From: Pseudalgibacter alginicilyticus
Lineage (GTDB): Bacteria > Bacteroidota > Bacteroidia > Flavobacteriales > Flavobacteriaceae
NCBI RefSeq assembly: GCF_001310225.1
Contig: NZ_CP012898.1
Span: forward strand, 2,666,001-2,730,000
Direction of reading: 5' to 3'
DNA length: 64,000 nucleotides
The notes under the pieces were generated by a model that made no database searches, had not been told where the DNA came from, and was given only the letters and a program-made list of their open reading frames with translations. Within the stretch, counting starts at the first letter, position 1. Each line of letters starts with the position of its first letter. The position numbers and the translations under genes are program-made. Below, in pieces: positions 53,118 to 63,619 of this stretch.

Positions 53118-53546
53118 ATGATAAACCATATAACTACCAAATGGTTAGGAGGAATGAAGTTTGAAAGTACAAACCCTTCTGGAAATAACTTATTCATTGA
53201 GGCTAGCCCTGAAAATGGTGAGCAAGCCGAAGGTTACAGGCCAAAAGCTTTAATGCTATCAGCATTAGCGGGCTGTTCGGGTTTAGATGTTGCTTCATTA
53301 ATTAAAAAAATGAAGTTGGACGTTGCAGATTTTAGTATTGAAATTGATGCTAACCTTACTGACGAAGATCCAAAGTTTTACGATAAAGTAACCATGGCAT
53401 TTCATTTTTTTGGAAGTGAATTAAATGAAAAAAAATTGCAGCGGGCTGTAGATTTATCGGTTGAAAAATATTGTGGCGTTATGGAAATGTTTCGTCAGTT
53501 TGCTGAACTATCTATTGAAACACATTTTCATAATAAAAATGCTTAA
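53118..53546 (+). CDS. OsmC-family protein
   Basis: 142-residue protein of the OsmC/Ohr fold. The first active-site Cys is in ALAGCSGLDVASLIKKM (about 51-67) and the second in SVEKYCGVMEMFRQF (about 117-131). Both redox cysteines are therefore present, as expected for thiol-dependent peroxidases of this family. No signal peptide. It is cytosolic and probably reduces organic hydroperoxides; Ohr versus OsmC subtype is not clear. Confidence 0.88.
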   Translation: MINHITTKWLGGMKFESTNPSGNNLFIEASPENGEQAEGYRPKALMLSALAGCSGLDVASLIKKMKLDVADFSIEIDANLTDEDPKFYDKVTMAFHFFGSELNEKKLQRAVDLSVEKYCGVMEMFRQFAELSIETHFHNKNA

Positions 53547-53635
53547 ATTATTAAGTGCTTAAAATAGTTGAAATTGAGTTTAATTTGCTTAATTTTAGTA
53601 CTTTAACATGTTTTGAATACTTAAATGTATAAAAA

Positions 53636-55345
53636 TTGCGTTGGACAGTTAATAAAAAGCCAGATTCTAAAAAACTTAAAGTGCTGCAAGATGCACTTCA
53701 GGTAGATGAAATCATAGCATCACTTTTGGTGCAGCGTGGTATTGAAACGTATGATGAAGCCAAAGCTTTTTTTAGACCGAGTTTAAAAAATTTGCACGAT
53801 CCCTTTTTGATGAAAGGTATGGCTAAAGCCGTGGCTCGTATAGAAAAAGCCATAGCAAATAAAGAAAATATTCTTGTTTATGGAGATTATGATGTTGATG
53901 GCACAACATCTGTTGCTTTATTATCATCATATTTAAGAACAAAATACAGTCTTGTTCAAACCTATATACCTAACCGATATGATGAGGGTTATGGTATTTC
54001 TATGAAAGGTGTAAAATATGCTTATGAATTTAATTTCACGCTCATTATTGCTTTAGATTGTGGTATAAAAGCAATTGATAAAGTTGCCTATGCAAAAGAA
54101 AAAGGTATTGATTTTATTATCTGTGATCACCACAGACCAGGTATTGAAGTTCCTGATGCTGTTGCCGTATTAGATCCAAAACAAGATGATTGTAATTACC
54201 CTTATAAAGAACTTTGTGGATGTGGTGTAGGTTTTAAATTGATTCAAGCATTGGCATCAAAAGAAGGAAAAACAATTGAAGATTTAGTAGAGTATTTAGA
54301 TTTGGTTGCCACAGCTATTGCTGCGGATATTGTTCCTATTACAGGAGAAAATAGGGTTTTAGCGTATTATGGATTAAAAATTATTAATAGCAGCCCACGT
54401 CCAGGAATAAAGGCGATTATTGATTTGGTAGAAAAAGAGGAGTTAACTATTACCGATGTAGTTTTTATGATTGCCCCAAGAATTAATGCAGCAGGCAGAA
54501 TGGAGCATGGAAATTATGCGGTAACTTTGTTAACCGATATGGAATATGATGAGGCTTTAAAGCATGCTGCTGAAATTAACCAATATAACATTGATAGACG
54601 TGAAGAAGATAAAAAAACCACTGAAGCGGCTCTTCTGCAAATTGAAGAACAAAACGAACAGAAACAATTTACTACTGTTGTTTATGATGAAAATTGGCAC
54701 AAAGGTGTTATTGGTATTGTGGCTTCTAGATTAACGGAAACCTACTATAGGCCTACTTTAGTATTTACTAAAAGCGGACAAAAATTAGCAGCATCGGCAC
54801 GTTCTGTTAGAGATTTTGATGTGTATAATGCCTTAGAAGCCTGTGCTGAGCATATTGAGCAGTTTGGCGGGCATAAATATGCTGCGGGTTTAACGTTAGA
54901 TGAAGAAAATTACCAAGCTTTTAAAAAAGCCTTTGAAGAAGTAGTTTCTCAAACTATTGATAAAAAGTTACTCATACCAGAAATAAAGGCAGATGCCGAA
55001 ATAGATTTAAAAGATATTACGCCAAAATTTTATAGAATATTAAAACAATTTGCTCCTTATGGGCCTGGTAATATGACCCCTGTTTTTGTAACTAATAATT
55101 TAATAGATACAGGCTATGGAAAATGTGTAGGAGCAGATAAAACACATTTGCGGATTAATGTTACTCAGCCAGATGCAGGCAATATGGTTGCTATTGGTTT
55201 TAGTATGGCTGATAAATTTGATTTAATTTCTGAAGGAAAACCATTTAGTGCCGCCTATTCTATTGATGAAAATGAGTGGCGGGGTGAAGTCTCACTTCAA
55301 CTTAAATTAAGAGATATAAAAGAAGCTAAAACGGATATCCAATAG
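53636..55345 (+). CDS. recJ: Single-stranded-DNA-specific exonuclease RecJ
   Basis: 569-residue 5'-3' ssDNA exonuclease for recombination and mismatch repair. The DHH phosphoesterase motifs are GDYDVDGTTS (83-92), ALDCGI, CDHHRPG (163-169) and a later Asp in VDLVATAIAADIVP. The DHHA1 motif (GGHKYAAGLTL) and the C-terminal OB-fold (KQFAPYGPGNMTPVF) are present. The start is a TTG (53636) that yields MRWTVNKKP, like family N-termini. Its last 20 bp overlap the 3' end of the convergent tamL gene. Confidence 0.95.
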   Translation: MRWTVNKKPDSKKLKVLQDALQVDEIIASLLVQRGIETYDEAKAFFRPSLKNLHDPFLMKGMAKAVARIEKAIANKENILVYGDYDVDGTTSVALLSSYLRTKYSLVQTYIPNRYDEGYGISMKGVKYAYEFNFTLIIALDCGIKAIDKVAYAKEKGIDFIICDHHRPGIEVPDAVAVLDPKQDDCNYPYKELCGCGVGFKLIQALASKEGKTIEDLVEYLDLVATAIAADIVPITGENRVLAYYGLKIINSSPRPGIKAIIDLVEKEELTITDVVFMIAPRINAAGRMEHGNYAVTLLTDMEYDEALKHAAEINQYNIDRREEDKKTTEAALLQIEEQNEQKQFTTVVYDENWHKGVIGIVASRLTETYYRPTLVFTKSGQKLAASARSVRDFDVYNALEACAEHIEQFGGHKYAAGLTLDEENYQAFKKAFEEVVSQTIDKKLLIPEIKADAEIDLKDITPKFYRILKQFAPYGPGNMTPVFVTNNLIDTGYGKCVGADKTHLRINVTQPDAGNMVAIGFSMADKFDLISEGKPFSAAYSIDENEWRGEVSLQLKLRDIKEAKTDIQ

Positions 55346-57629
55346 CAAAATTAAGAATGGGGTTTTTTAGGTCAAAATAAAAACGCTCTCCTTCAGGTAA
55401 TGACGGGTCATGAAAAGGGGCTGCTAAATCAAAACGGATTACAAAGTTTTGAATGTCTATCCGCAATCCTAAACCAGCACCTATTCCTAATTCATTTAGG
55501 AAATTACCCGAAAACTTATCGTCACCATTAAAAGTAGAGTTTTCTTTTGAGTTCCAAATATTACCAGCATCAGCAAATATAGCTCCTTTAAAAAATGAAT
55601 AAATTGGAAATCGGTATTCCAAATTAGCTTCCAATCTAATATTCCCAGTTTTGTCAAAAAAACTGCTACTATTAGTATCTGTCTCTTCGCTATAAGTTCC
55701 AGGTCCTAAGGATCTAATTTTAAAGGCACGAACACTATATGGGCCACCAGAGTAATATTGTTTTACAAACGGTATAACATCAGAATTACCATAAGCCATT
55801 CCGTATCCTGCAAAAAGTCTTGATGCTAAAATGTGTTCATTACCAAAGTTAAAATGATAATGTAGATCTATATCCATTTTAGCATATTGCGCGTATTCCA
55901 AACCTAAAAAAGTTTTTGGTTCGTTATCCACTTCTTGTTTCCCAAATAAACCTATAGAATTTCCAGCAATATCAAATGTTGTGTTTAAATAAAATTGATG
56001 TTTTTTTTGTTTGTCTACCAAACCGTTATAGGTGAAGGAGTAGGTAAGTCCTGAAATGAATTGTTGCTCAAAGCTGCTTTCTAAAAATGGATTATTATTT
56101 AAAATGTTTTCAAATTCTGTTGTGGTATTTGTTAATTCGGTGTAATTAACAGAAATAGGGTTTATTTCATGAGTTATAAATCTATTGGCATTCCAGGTAT
56201 ATCCAAAAAGAGCTGTTCCAGATAATAGTGTATACAGTTTGCTTCTATTAAGATAATTAACACCAATTGACATTTTAGTTTTTGGAATGGCATATTCAAA
56301 AAAATCTTCATTTATTTTTATAGGGAACAGCACTCTCGGAAAAATTAGTTCAGTTTTTAATCCTAATTCTAAGCTACTTTTTCCTGTATTATTTTTACCT
56401 CCTAATTGTGTTTCATATCCTGCACTTGCTGAGGAATTTAAAGTTTCTCCACCACCAAATAAATTTCGGTTGCTAAAAGTAAGTGATAAACCAGGACCAG
56501 TAAAACTATTAGATTTGGTAACTAACTGAAGTTCTGCACGTAGTGCACGTTTACTTAATGGAGATAAGTAAATATTAGTTTCTAATATACCTAAACTATC
56601 GGTTGCCAAAGAATCTACTTCCTTATATTGAATGTTTACATATTTGTATGCTCCAATGGTAGACAAGCGCCTTGCGGTGTTTTTAGATGTTTCTGGATCA
56701 TAGCGTTCACCTTCTTTTATTTTAATAAATGGATCCAGGTATTTTGGTTTGAAAACAATCTCTTTTTGAATAAAATTTTTATGGTTATACCGAATAGGTT
56801 TTAATTGAACAGAGTCAGCCATATCATAATCTGTATAAACATTGACTTTACTGATTTTATAAGGAATAAGACTTTTTTTAGGTACATCTTTTTTTAGTTT
56901 TAAAAATAGATCGAATCGCTTATTGTTATATCTATTGGTATCGGCTTCAAAAATTAAAAAGCTGTCGTCAAAATTATAAAATCCCTTTTTCTTAAGGTTG
57001 AAATCTATTCGTTGTCGTTCCATTTTCATGCTATTTAAATCAAATCGCATGTCTTTTATAAAAGGCGTTTCAGCAACTAAATTTTTAACTTCAGTATGTA
57101 TAGTGTTTGGCATAGAATCTATTTGATACTTTGCCATTAGGTATGGTTTTGGTATTTTAACTGAATAGTCAATGGCTGCCTTTTTTTCTTTTTCATTAAA
57201 GTTTGATGAAGTGCTACTGTAGAAAAACCCTCTGTTTTCCAAACGATTCAGTAATAAATCCTCTACTTCATAAGTTTTTACATCAGATAGGTAAATAGGC
57301 CTTTCCCCTAATTTTTTATATAACCATCGATTGATAAAACCAGATTTTTCTTTTTGATTTTTATAGTAATAATATAAGCCTGTATAAATGCCTAAAAATT
57401 TTTTATTGGGCTCTGGTAGAAGTACAGATTCTAATTCTGCTTTTAAGGCGTCTTCATTTTTTATAATAGAATCTGAAATAATTTCAAGGGAAGCTCCTGT
57501 GTATAAGCGCTCATCTTCAGGAATGTATTTGGAAACACTGCACGAATATAGTCCTTTAATTAAAATGAGGATAACAAATATGTATTTAACATTCGTTTTC
57601 AAGTATATAATTTTAGTTTTTTTGTTCAC
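55326..57629 (-). CDS. tamL: Translocation and assembly module lipoprotein TamL (BamA/TamA family)
   Basis: 767-residue outer-membrane protein. The N-terminal lipoprotein signal (LYSC) and SKYIPEDERLYTGA are typical of TamL, the lipidated TamA of Bacteroidota. POTRA-like domains (about 45-400) lead to a 16-strand-type barrel whose strand motifs include the VRAFKIRSLGPGTY segment and the final strand ILNFAIGYPF. Together with TamB it inserts or transports envelope components. The GTG start (57629) overlaps tamB by 17 bp; a TTG at 57597-57599 would give MKTNVKYIFVILILIKG and is an equally good signal. Confidence 0.88.
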   Translation of the reverse strand: MNKKTKIIYLKTNVKYIFVILILIKGLYSCSVSKYIPEDERLYTGASLEIISDSIIKNEDALKAELESVLLPEPNKKFLGIYTGLYYYYKNQKEKSGFINRWLYKKLGERPIYLSDVKTYEVEDLLLNRLENRGFFYSSTSSNFNEKEKKAAIDYSVKIPKPYLMAKYQIDSMPNTIHTEVKNLVAETPFIKDMRFDLNSMKMERQRIDFNLKKKGFYNFDDSFLIFEADTNRYNNKRFDLFLKLKKDVPKKSLIPYKISKVNVYTDYDMADSVQLKPIRYNHKNFIQKEIVFKPKYLDPFIKIKEGERYDPETSKNTARRLSTIGAYKYVNIQYKEVDSLATDSLGILETNIYLSPLSKRALRAELQLVTKSNSFTGPGLSLTFSNRNLFGGGETLNSSASAGYETQLGGKNNTGKSSLELGLKTELIFPRVLFPIKINEDFFEYAIPKTKMSIGVNYLNRSKLYTLLSGTALFGYTWNANRFITHEINPISVNYTELTNTTTEFENILNNNPFLESSFEQQFISGLTYSFTYNGLVDKQKKHQFYLNTTFDIAGNSIGLFGKQEVDNEPKTFLGLEYAQYAKMDIDLHYHFNFGNEHILASRLFAGYGMAYGNSDVIPFVKQYYSGGPYSVRAFKIRSLGPGTYSEETDTNSSSFFDKTGNIRLEANLEYRFPIYSFFKGAIFADAGNIWNSKENSTFNGDDKFSGNFLNELGIGAGLGLRIDIQNFVIRFDLAAPFHDPSLPEGERFYFDLKNPILNFAIGYPF

Positions 57630-60600
57630 GTATTTTATTAGATTCTTCGGCTTTTTTGTTTGCTTTTGCTTCTTCTTGCTTTTCTTCTTCGGTTTTTGAT
57701 GTTAATAAAGCTTCCCAAAGCGCTCTAAACTTATTAAATTCCTGTGTAAAAATTACAGAAATTCCGCTGACAATTGTTTGTCCATCAATAACGTTTTCAA
57801 ATTCATTTTTTCTAAACCCTTTTAATCGATACCGTCCATTTTCAGAAAGCAAATATTCAATACTTACATTGCCAATAAGTGGTGTTTCTTCATCTGTGGA
57901 ACTGCTACCCTGAATATCAACCTCACTACCTACACGTACAATTAAACGGTCATTGAATAGTTTTTTTTGAGCAGCAATATCCAATTGGGTGCGATCTTCT
58001 GGGGAGTTGCCTTGATAATCAGTATAACTATCTAAACCAAAGTCAAGCTCAAAACCTGTTTGACCTAATAATTTATCCGAAAAAATATTAAGTTGGTCAG
58101 ACACGGCATCGTTTAAATTATCACGAGCTATAGAAGCCACTCCTCCCGTACTACCATCACTTCCTGAATCTGGATAAAAGCGATTAAGAACTAATAGAGA
58201 AAATACTTGTCTATTCAATTCATCTTCTTGTTGATTGAGTTGTTGTACCCTTCCATACACCTGTCCACCTATGGCGCCTTGATCTTCCTCTGGCATATCC
58301 AGATTAAAATTTATTTTAGGTTCCATTAATTGCCCATCAATATTCAAATACACATAAAAAGGAAGTACTTGACGAAATTTGTTGCTGGACACATTGTCGT
58401 TAGAATATATTGGAGCCATTAAAGTAGATGCAGAGGCATCTACCTCATAAAGCGCTTTAATATCCATTTTGGCATCAAATGGATCGCCTGACCAAGTCAC
58501 GCGACTCCCGCTTTCCAAGTTGAATTTTCTATTTACTAAATTGTATAAGTTCAATTCATAATGTCCCGTTTCAACTTCATATATACCTGCAAGTGTCATA
58601 TTTCCGTTAGGGTTCATTTTAAAATTAAAATCTCCTTCACCTGACACCTTAAAGTTATCACCTGTTTCCTCATCAATTAAGAGTGTAAAAGCAGCTTCTT
58701 TTCCTATTTTTAAAGAGGTTGTAATATCAAAGCCTTTGATAGTGGCTGTTTTTTCTTCAGTTTGGGTTAAAATAGCATCTGGATTTTCTCTATTTACAAA
58801 AAGAACAACGCCATCGCGTTCTTCAATATTTACTGAGGCTGAAGGTAATACATAAGTAATATCAGTTTCAGAATCCACAGTAACATTCATATCAACTTTT
58901 GGTATTTGTAGGTCGCCTAAAATGCTAGCATCTGCATTAAAACGTGCTTTACCGTATAGAAAATCATTATCTTCTTTTGTAGCGTTGATGAATTGGAAAT
59001 CATTGGCTTTAAGCTTTAAATTGAAGGTCGGATTGATAAACGATGCCGTGCCTATTTTACCTGATAAAGCAAAGGTATTTTTGTTTACATCACTGATGGT
59101 AAAATTATTCATGGAAACGCCAGTATTGTTAATATTTAGAGTTTCATTAGCCAATGTAAAACCTGTATTGAACTTGGAGAGTTTAAAATAGGCATTATTA
59201 AAATTTAGTTTCCCTTCATAATTTGGTTGTTCTGTTGTTCCTGTTAATTTGAAATTTCCTGAAAATGTACCATCAGCTTCTGAAATATTGCTTTGTGAAA
59301 ATCCAGTTAATGCTTTCATATTAAACTGGTTAATATCGAGGTTTAAATCTAAATTGGCTCCTGTTTGACGGGCTATATAACCTCCTTTTAAATCCAAATT
59401 AATTTCGCCACCTTTTAATTTCGCATTAAAATCATAACTTTTACCACCAAGTGATTTGGCATCCAACTTCAAGGTGCCTAAATTTACTTCCATAACCTTT
59501 AACTGATTAACCGATAGATTAGCCAAAACTCCTGTTTCCTGAAAAGGAGATTCGATTATAAAATCACCTTGTAATATGCCTGTTGCTAATTTTGTTTTTG
59601 GATTTAAATAATCTAAAATTTCACTTATTTTAAAGTTAGTATAAGTAATGGCTATATGATTTTTTGAAACATTGGATAATTTGTCAGTAATTTCAATAGA
59701 TTGCTCATTTTTATTGATTTTGAAGTTGCTGAATGCCAGCTTTTTGTTATCTGTAAAAATTAGTTCATTGTTAGCAGGAATGGACCAATTTTCATTATTT
59801 AAAATTAATTTTTCAGGTATTACATGAAGATTCAATTTTTCGCGATTACCTGTAATGTTTGCATCTACATACATCATTTGAGTATTATCACGAAATGCAG
59901 AAATATTTAAGTCCAATTTATTGTTAGATTGATTGCCCACAATAGTGGTTTTTGGAATATTTAGAGGTCCTGCAAGTATGTTTTTAAATCCAATGTCAAA
60001 CGTAAATTTTTCATTATCTGTATCCATAGAAAAAGCAAGACTGTCTAATACCATACCACTATAATTAATATGCGGAACTTCAACATTAGCTTTTAATTGG
60101 CGTGCTTTTTCATTAAAATCTATTGCCAAGTTGATGGTATCTAAATCTTTGGCATTCACTAAAAATACATCATTTAAAATGGGAGCTTGATTGATATGTC
60201 CGCGTAATTTTAAGTGTACAGGCTGGCTTAGACGGTCCGAAATTTTTTGGTCGCGATAAAAATAGCTTGCTATATGATTTCGTAACGCTTTGCTGAATTT
60301 TTGGGGTTCGGCATTTGATTGTAAAATCATATTTATTAATTTGTTTTTTATAGATACAGAAGTGGTGTCTTTTCGAATATGTGCCATAGCATTTACACGG
60401 CCTAAAAGGTATGTTTTATTGTCATAAACCACCACCCCGTCGTTTATTTCTGTGGTAATATCATAATTGGTACCATTGCCTTTAAAGTCGGTTTGAATGT
60501 TCATGCTTGTTTTAATATCGCGTTGCATGATACCAAGTGTTTGTAAATTAGCTCCAATAATATTTAATTTTATGTGGGCTTCTGGAGCCATGGAATCCAA

Positions 60601-62661
60601 AATTAATTTTGCATTTAAATCTGCATTAAGGTTTGAGTCTTTATAATTTGAGGTAATGATTCCTCTACCATTTTTAATATTGCCTATTAATTTTAAATCA
60701 TTAACATCATAATTATTATATTTAAAGTTAGAAATCGTAGCTTCCAAATTAGCATTTAGTGTATTAATGTTTTTGCCTTTGCCTTGAGCTTTTATAGTTG
60801 TATTTAATGGGCCTAATTGTTTGTTTTGCAACAGGTCATCCAATTGATAATTTTCTATTGAAACATCGGCAGTAAACTCTAAGTCGTTAGCGTTTTTAAG
60901 ATGCCCTATTAATTTTGCAAGTCCTTGAGAGGTGTTCAATACGGCGTTTGTATATATATTGTTTAATGCGCCTTTAATTTCACCTGTAAGTTTTAGATCT
61001 TCAGGAAGGCGAACACCCGTTTCTTTTTCATTTACAAATTTTGAAATATCAGAACGTTTTGTAATAGCATAAAAATTAGGAATATTAAGTTGAAGACTAT
61101 CTGTATTGGTAGCATTTTGAATGTTTCCATTGGCTGAAAATTTAGTAGAGTTGCCCCAATTGGCTTTTATGCTTGAAATTCTGATTTTAGAAAGGTAGCC
61201 ATTGGCTTTTATATTGCCAGTAAAAGGTTTAGAACTTAAGGAGTCAAGTATTGCATTCTTTTTTAATTCAGGTTGAAATAGAAAAATATCATTAATATCA
61301 ATTTTAAAATTTGGAATATTTAAATCTATTTTTGATGTTTCTGGCGCTTTCATCAAAGAGGAAAGTGCTGAATATTCTAAATGCAAGTTGGCTTCTAGGT
61401 TGTTATTGTTGAGAGCTGTTTTTAGATTTTTTAGATTTAAAGTTTGATCTGAAACACTAAGAGAAAGGCTTAAGGCTTTTAAGTCTAAACCAGAATTTTC
61501 TTTGATTGAAGTGTTTTCAATATGTAATTTGGCAGTTTTATCTTTTAGAATGATATTATTTGCTAAAAAATTAAGATCGGTCCACACCATGGCTTTAGGG
61601 TTTAAAGACCCTGTGTTAGCTTTTTCATCATCTACAAAATAACTAAAAGCTATATTTTGAAAATTGATGTTGTTAACCGTTATTTTTTGTTCGGGCCATT
61701 GAAAAGCATTGCTGGTTTCTTCAGGATTATGTGAGGCTAAATTCGGATTGGATTTCGTATGTAGTACGAAGGAAGAATTTTTTAAACGAATGTCATCTAA
61801 TTTAAATGTATTAGTTACCAAATTTAGGCTTGGTATTTCGGCATAAAAATCTTGGATATTTGCCTTAGCAGCTATATTATCTCCAAATGATTTATAATCT
61901 GCAAGCACATTGTTCATTTTCAGTTTTTCAATGACTAAAACTGGTAATTTGGAAGCCGAGGAATCGGCAACTTTTGGAACTTGTTTTTGGATGAATTTAA
62001 TATTAGAATCGGTTAATTCTATTTTAGATGTTTCAAAAAACATCTGTTCTAAATCGGTTTTATCAAAGTCTGCTTGTAACTTACCTATTTTAAATTGACT
62101 ATTGGTGCCAATTACATTATCGTCAAAAACAATATCTAAGTTTTTAAAATTCAGATTTCCTAAAATAATTTTTAAAGGTGTTGAGGTTGAGTCTGTTTTT
62201 ACACTTGTAGTGTCTGTAGAAGCAAAAGCATCTATTAAAAACTGAAAATTATAACCATCAATAGTATCTTTTCTTATTATATTGGCTCGTAAGCCTTCCC
62301 AATATAACGCATCTACACCAACACCTTTACCAGTCATCATGGTCCAAAGTGGTACATTGGCTTCTAAAGATTTTGAGTAAACAAGGGTGTCTCCTTTAGT
62401 GTCTTCCAAGTATAACCCATTGAGTTGGATATTGCCATTAAAAGTGATAAAGAGTTTTTTAAGGACAATTTTGGTGTGTGTTTTATTGGAAACAAAAGCA
62501 ACAGCCTTATTCACAATAATATTTTGGCCCCAGGGGCTTCTAATAAACAGTAATATTAAAAACAACAATACAAGGATTCCTAAAATAATCCTTGCAATTA
62601 TTTTAAGAGCCCTGTGTTTCTTCTTTTTTGGAGCATTTTTAGAATCAGTGCTTTTAATCAC
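57613..62661 (-). CDS. tamB: Translocation/assembly module protein TamB (DUF490)
   Basis: 1682-residue AsmA-like protein with one N-terminal membrane helix (about 20-42, ARIILGILVLLFLILLFI), then a very long run of beta-strand repeats spanning the periplasm. The C-terminal TamB/DUF490 domain is about 1250-1660 (SGEGDFNFKMNPNGNMTLAG; NLVNRKFNLESGSRVTWSG; FELDFGLDSYTDYQG). It forms a periplasmic bridge working with TamL, with suspected phospholipid transfer. The start is GTG (62659-62661), as no ATG precedes the helix. It overlaps tamL, so the two are coupled. Confidence 0.92.
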   Translation of the reverse strand: MIKSTDSKNAPKKKKHRALKIIARIILGILVLLFLILLFIRSPWGQNIIVNKAVAFVSNKTHTKIVLKKLFITFNGNIQLNGLYLEDTKGDTLVYSKSLEANVPLWTMMTGKGVGVDALYWEGLRANIIRKDTIDGYNFQFLIDAFASTDTTSVKTDSTSTPLKIILGNLNFKNLDIVFDDNVIGTNSQFKIGKLQADFDKTDLEQMFFETSKIELTDSNIKFIQKQVPKVADSSASKLPVLVIEKLKMNNVLADYKSFGDNIAAKANIQDFYAEIPSLNLVTNTFKLDDIRLKNSSFVLHTKSNPNLASHNPEETSNAFQWPEQKITVNNINFQNIAFSYFVDDEKANTGSLNPKAMVWTDLNFLANNIILKDKTAKLHIENTSIKENSGLDLKALSLSLSVSDQTLNLKNLKTALNNNNLEANLHLEYSALSSLMKAPETSKIDLNIPNFKIDINDIFLFQPELKKNAILDSLSSKPFTGNIKANGYLSKIRISSIKANWGNSTKFSANGNIQNATNTDSLQLNIPNFYAITKRSDISKFVNEKETGVRLPEDLKLTGEIKGALNNIYTNAVLNTSQGLAKLIGHLKNANDLEFTADVSIENYQLDDLLQNKQLGPLNTTIKAQGKGKNINTLNANLEATISNFKYNNYDVNDLKLIGNIKNGRGIITSNYKDSNLNADLNAKLILDSMAPEAHIKLNIIGANLQTLGIMQRDIKTSMNIQTDFKGNGTNYDITTEINDGVVVYDNKTYLLGRVNAMAHIRKDTTSVSIKNKLINMILQSNAEPQKFSKALRNHIASYFYRDQKISDRLSQPVHLKLRGHINQAPILNDVFLVNAKDLDTINLAIDFNEKARQLKANVEVPHINYSGMVLDSLAFSMDTDNEKFTFDIGFKNILAGPLNIPKTTIVGNQSNNKLDLNISAFRDNTQMMYVDANITGNREKLNLHVIPEKLILNNENWSIPANNELIFTDNKKLAFSNFKINKNEQSIEITDKLSNVSKNHIAITYTNFKISEILDYLNPKTKLATGILQGDFIIESPFQETGVLANLSVNQLKVMEVNLGTLKLDAKSLGGKSYDFNAKLKGGEINLDLKGGYIARQTGANLDLNLDINQFNMKALTGFSQSNISEADGTFSGNFKLTGTTEQPNYEGKLNFNNAYFKLSKFNTGFTLANETLNINNTGVSMNNFTISDVNKNTFALSGKIGTASFINPTFNLKLKANDFQFINATKEDNDFLYGKARFNADASILGDLQIPKVDMNVTVDSETDITYVLPSASVNIEERDGVVLFVNRENPDAILTQTEEKTATIKGFDITTSLKIGKEAAFTLLIDEETGDNFKVSGEGDFNFKMNPNGNMTLAGIYEVETGHYELNLYNLVNRKFNLESGSRVTWSGDPFDAKMDIKALYEVDASASTLMAPIYSNDNVSSNKFRQVLPFYVYLNIDGQLMEPKINFNLDMPEEDQGAIGGQVYGRVQQLNQQEDELNRQVFSLLVLNRFYPDSGSDGSTGGVASIARDNLNDAVSDQLNIFSDKLLGQTGFELDFGLDSYTDYQGNSPEDRTQLDIAAQKKLFNDRLIVRVGSEVDIQGSSSTDEETPLIGNVSIEYLLSENGRYRLKGFRKNEFENVIDGQTIVSGISVIFTQEFNKFRALWEALLTSKTEEEKQEEAKANKKAEESNKIREQKN

Positions 62662-62703
62662 GTTGTTTTTTTATAAGTAAATACCAAATAGTATTGGTAA
62701 TGA

Positions 62704-62711
62704 CAAATTTA
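62704..62711 (-). promoter_or_regulatory. -7 promoter box for tamB-tamL
   Basis: TAAATTTG on the minus strand is an exact TAnnTTTG match with a leader of about 40 nt. A perfect 6-bp-arm palindrome, TACCAA-N6-TTGGTA, lies between it and the start. Confidence 0.45.
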
Positions 62712-62860
62712 AGATATTAAGATACGATATTATTGATGACATTCATTTTATTAATAACTCATTTAATCATGAAAACGATGAATTTATGCGTATTTACTTT
62801 AAATTAAAATAGTTGATTATTTAAATAGAAGTGTGACTAATTTAAAGTATAAGAGAAGAA

Positions 62861-63619
62861 TTATTCTTTGAATGTTTTAAGTTCAAAATGGTTGCCGTCA
62901 AAAATGCCGTAAGTAAAATATTGAATCCAATCTCCCAAATTGATGTATTTGGATTTTGGATTGAGATCTATATTTAAGGGTAGATGGCGGTGGCCGAATA
63001 CAAAATAATCACGGTGTTTACTTTCTAATTTACGTTTGCAATAAAGCACCAGCCATTCGTTGTCTTCACCAAGGAATTTAGCATCATCATCGCCAGAAAT
63101 AAGTTTATTTTTTACGGACAAATGTTGTGCCATTCGTACACCTAAATCTGGATGCAACCAACGGAATAACCATTTGCAAAACGGATTGGTAAATACTTTT
63201 TTCATGCGTTTATACCCTTTGTCGCCGGGACCTAAACCATCGCCGTGACCAATAAAAAAGGTTTTGTTATTAAAAGTAAATTCCTTGGGTTGGTGAAAAA
63301 CGGGAATGTTTAGTTCATCTTCAAAATAGCCATTCATCCAAAGGTCATGATTGCCTACAAAATAATAAATAGGAATGCCAGAATCTGATATTTCGGCGAG
63401 CTTACCAAGGGTTCTTGTGAATCCTTTTGGGACTACAGTTTTATATTCCATCCAAAAATCGAACATATCACCCAACAAGAAAATGGCGGCAGCATCTTCT
63501 TTTACTTTGTCTAACCAAGCCACGAACTTTTTTTCGCGAGGGAAAGAAGCTTCTTTTGTAGGTGCACCAAGATGATTATCGGATGCGAAATATATTTTTT
63601 TTCCTTTTGGAATTTGCAT
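62861..63619 (-). CDS. UDP-2,3-diacylglucosamine diphosphatase (LpxH-type)
   Basis: 252-residue calcineurin-type phosphoesterase. Metal motifs are ASDNHLGAP (Asp and His), LLGDMFDFW, VGNHDLWM, GHGDGLGPGDKGYKRM and GHRHLPLN. GDMFDFW and KGYKRM fit the LpxH/LpxH2 lipid A enzymes, which release 2,3-diacylglucosamine-1-phosphate. The ATG at 63617-63619 is chosen over a TTG ten codons upstream. It is the more canonical of the two LpxH-like genes in the window (the other is at 30375-31247). Monocistronic; the 199-bp gap to tamB shows only promoter-like sequence. Confidence 0.87.
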   Translation of the reverse strand: MQIPKGKKIYFASDNHLGAPTKEASFPREKKFVAWLDKVKEDAAAIFLLGDMFDFWMEYKTVVPKGFTRTLGKLAEISDSGIPIYYFVGNHDLWMNGYFEDELNIPVFHQPKEFTFNNKTFFIGHGDGLGPGDKGYKRMKKVFTNPFCKWLFRWLHPDLGVRMAQHLSVKNKLISGDDDAKFLGEDNEWLVLYCKRKLESKHRDYFVFGHRHLPLNIDLNPKSKYINLGDWIQYFTYGIFDGNHFELKTFKE

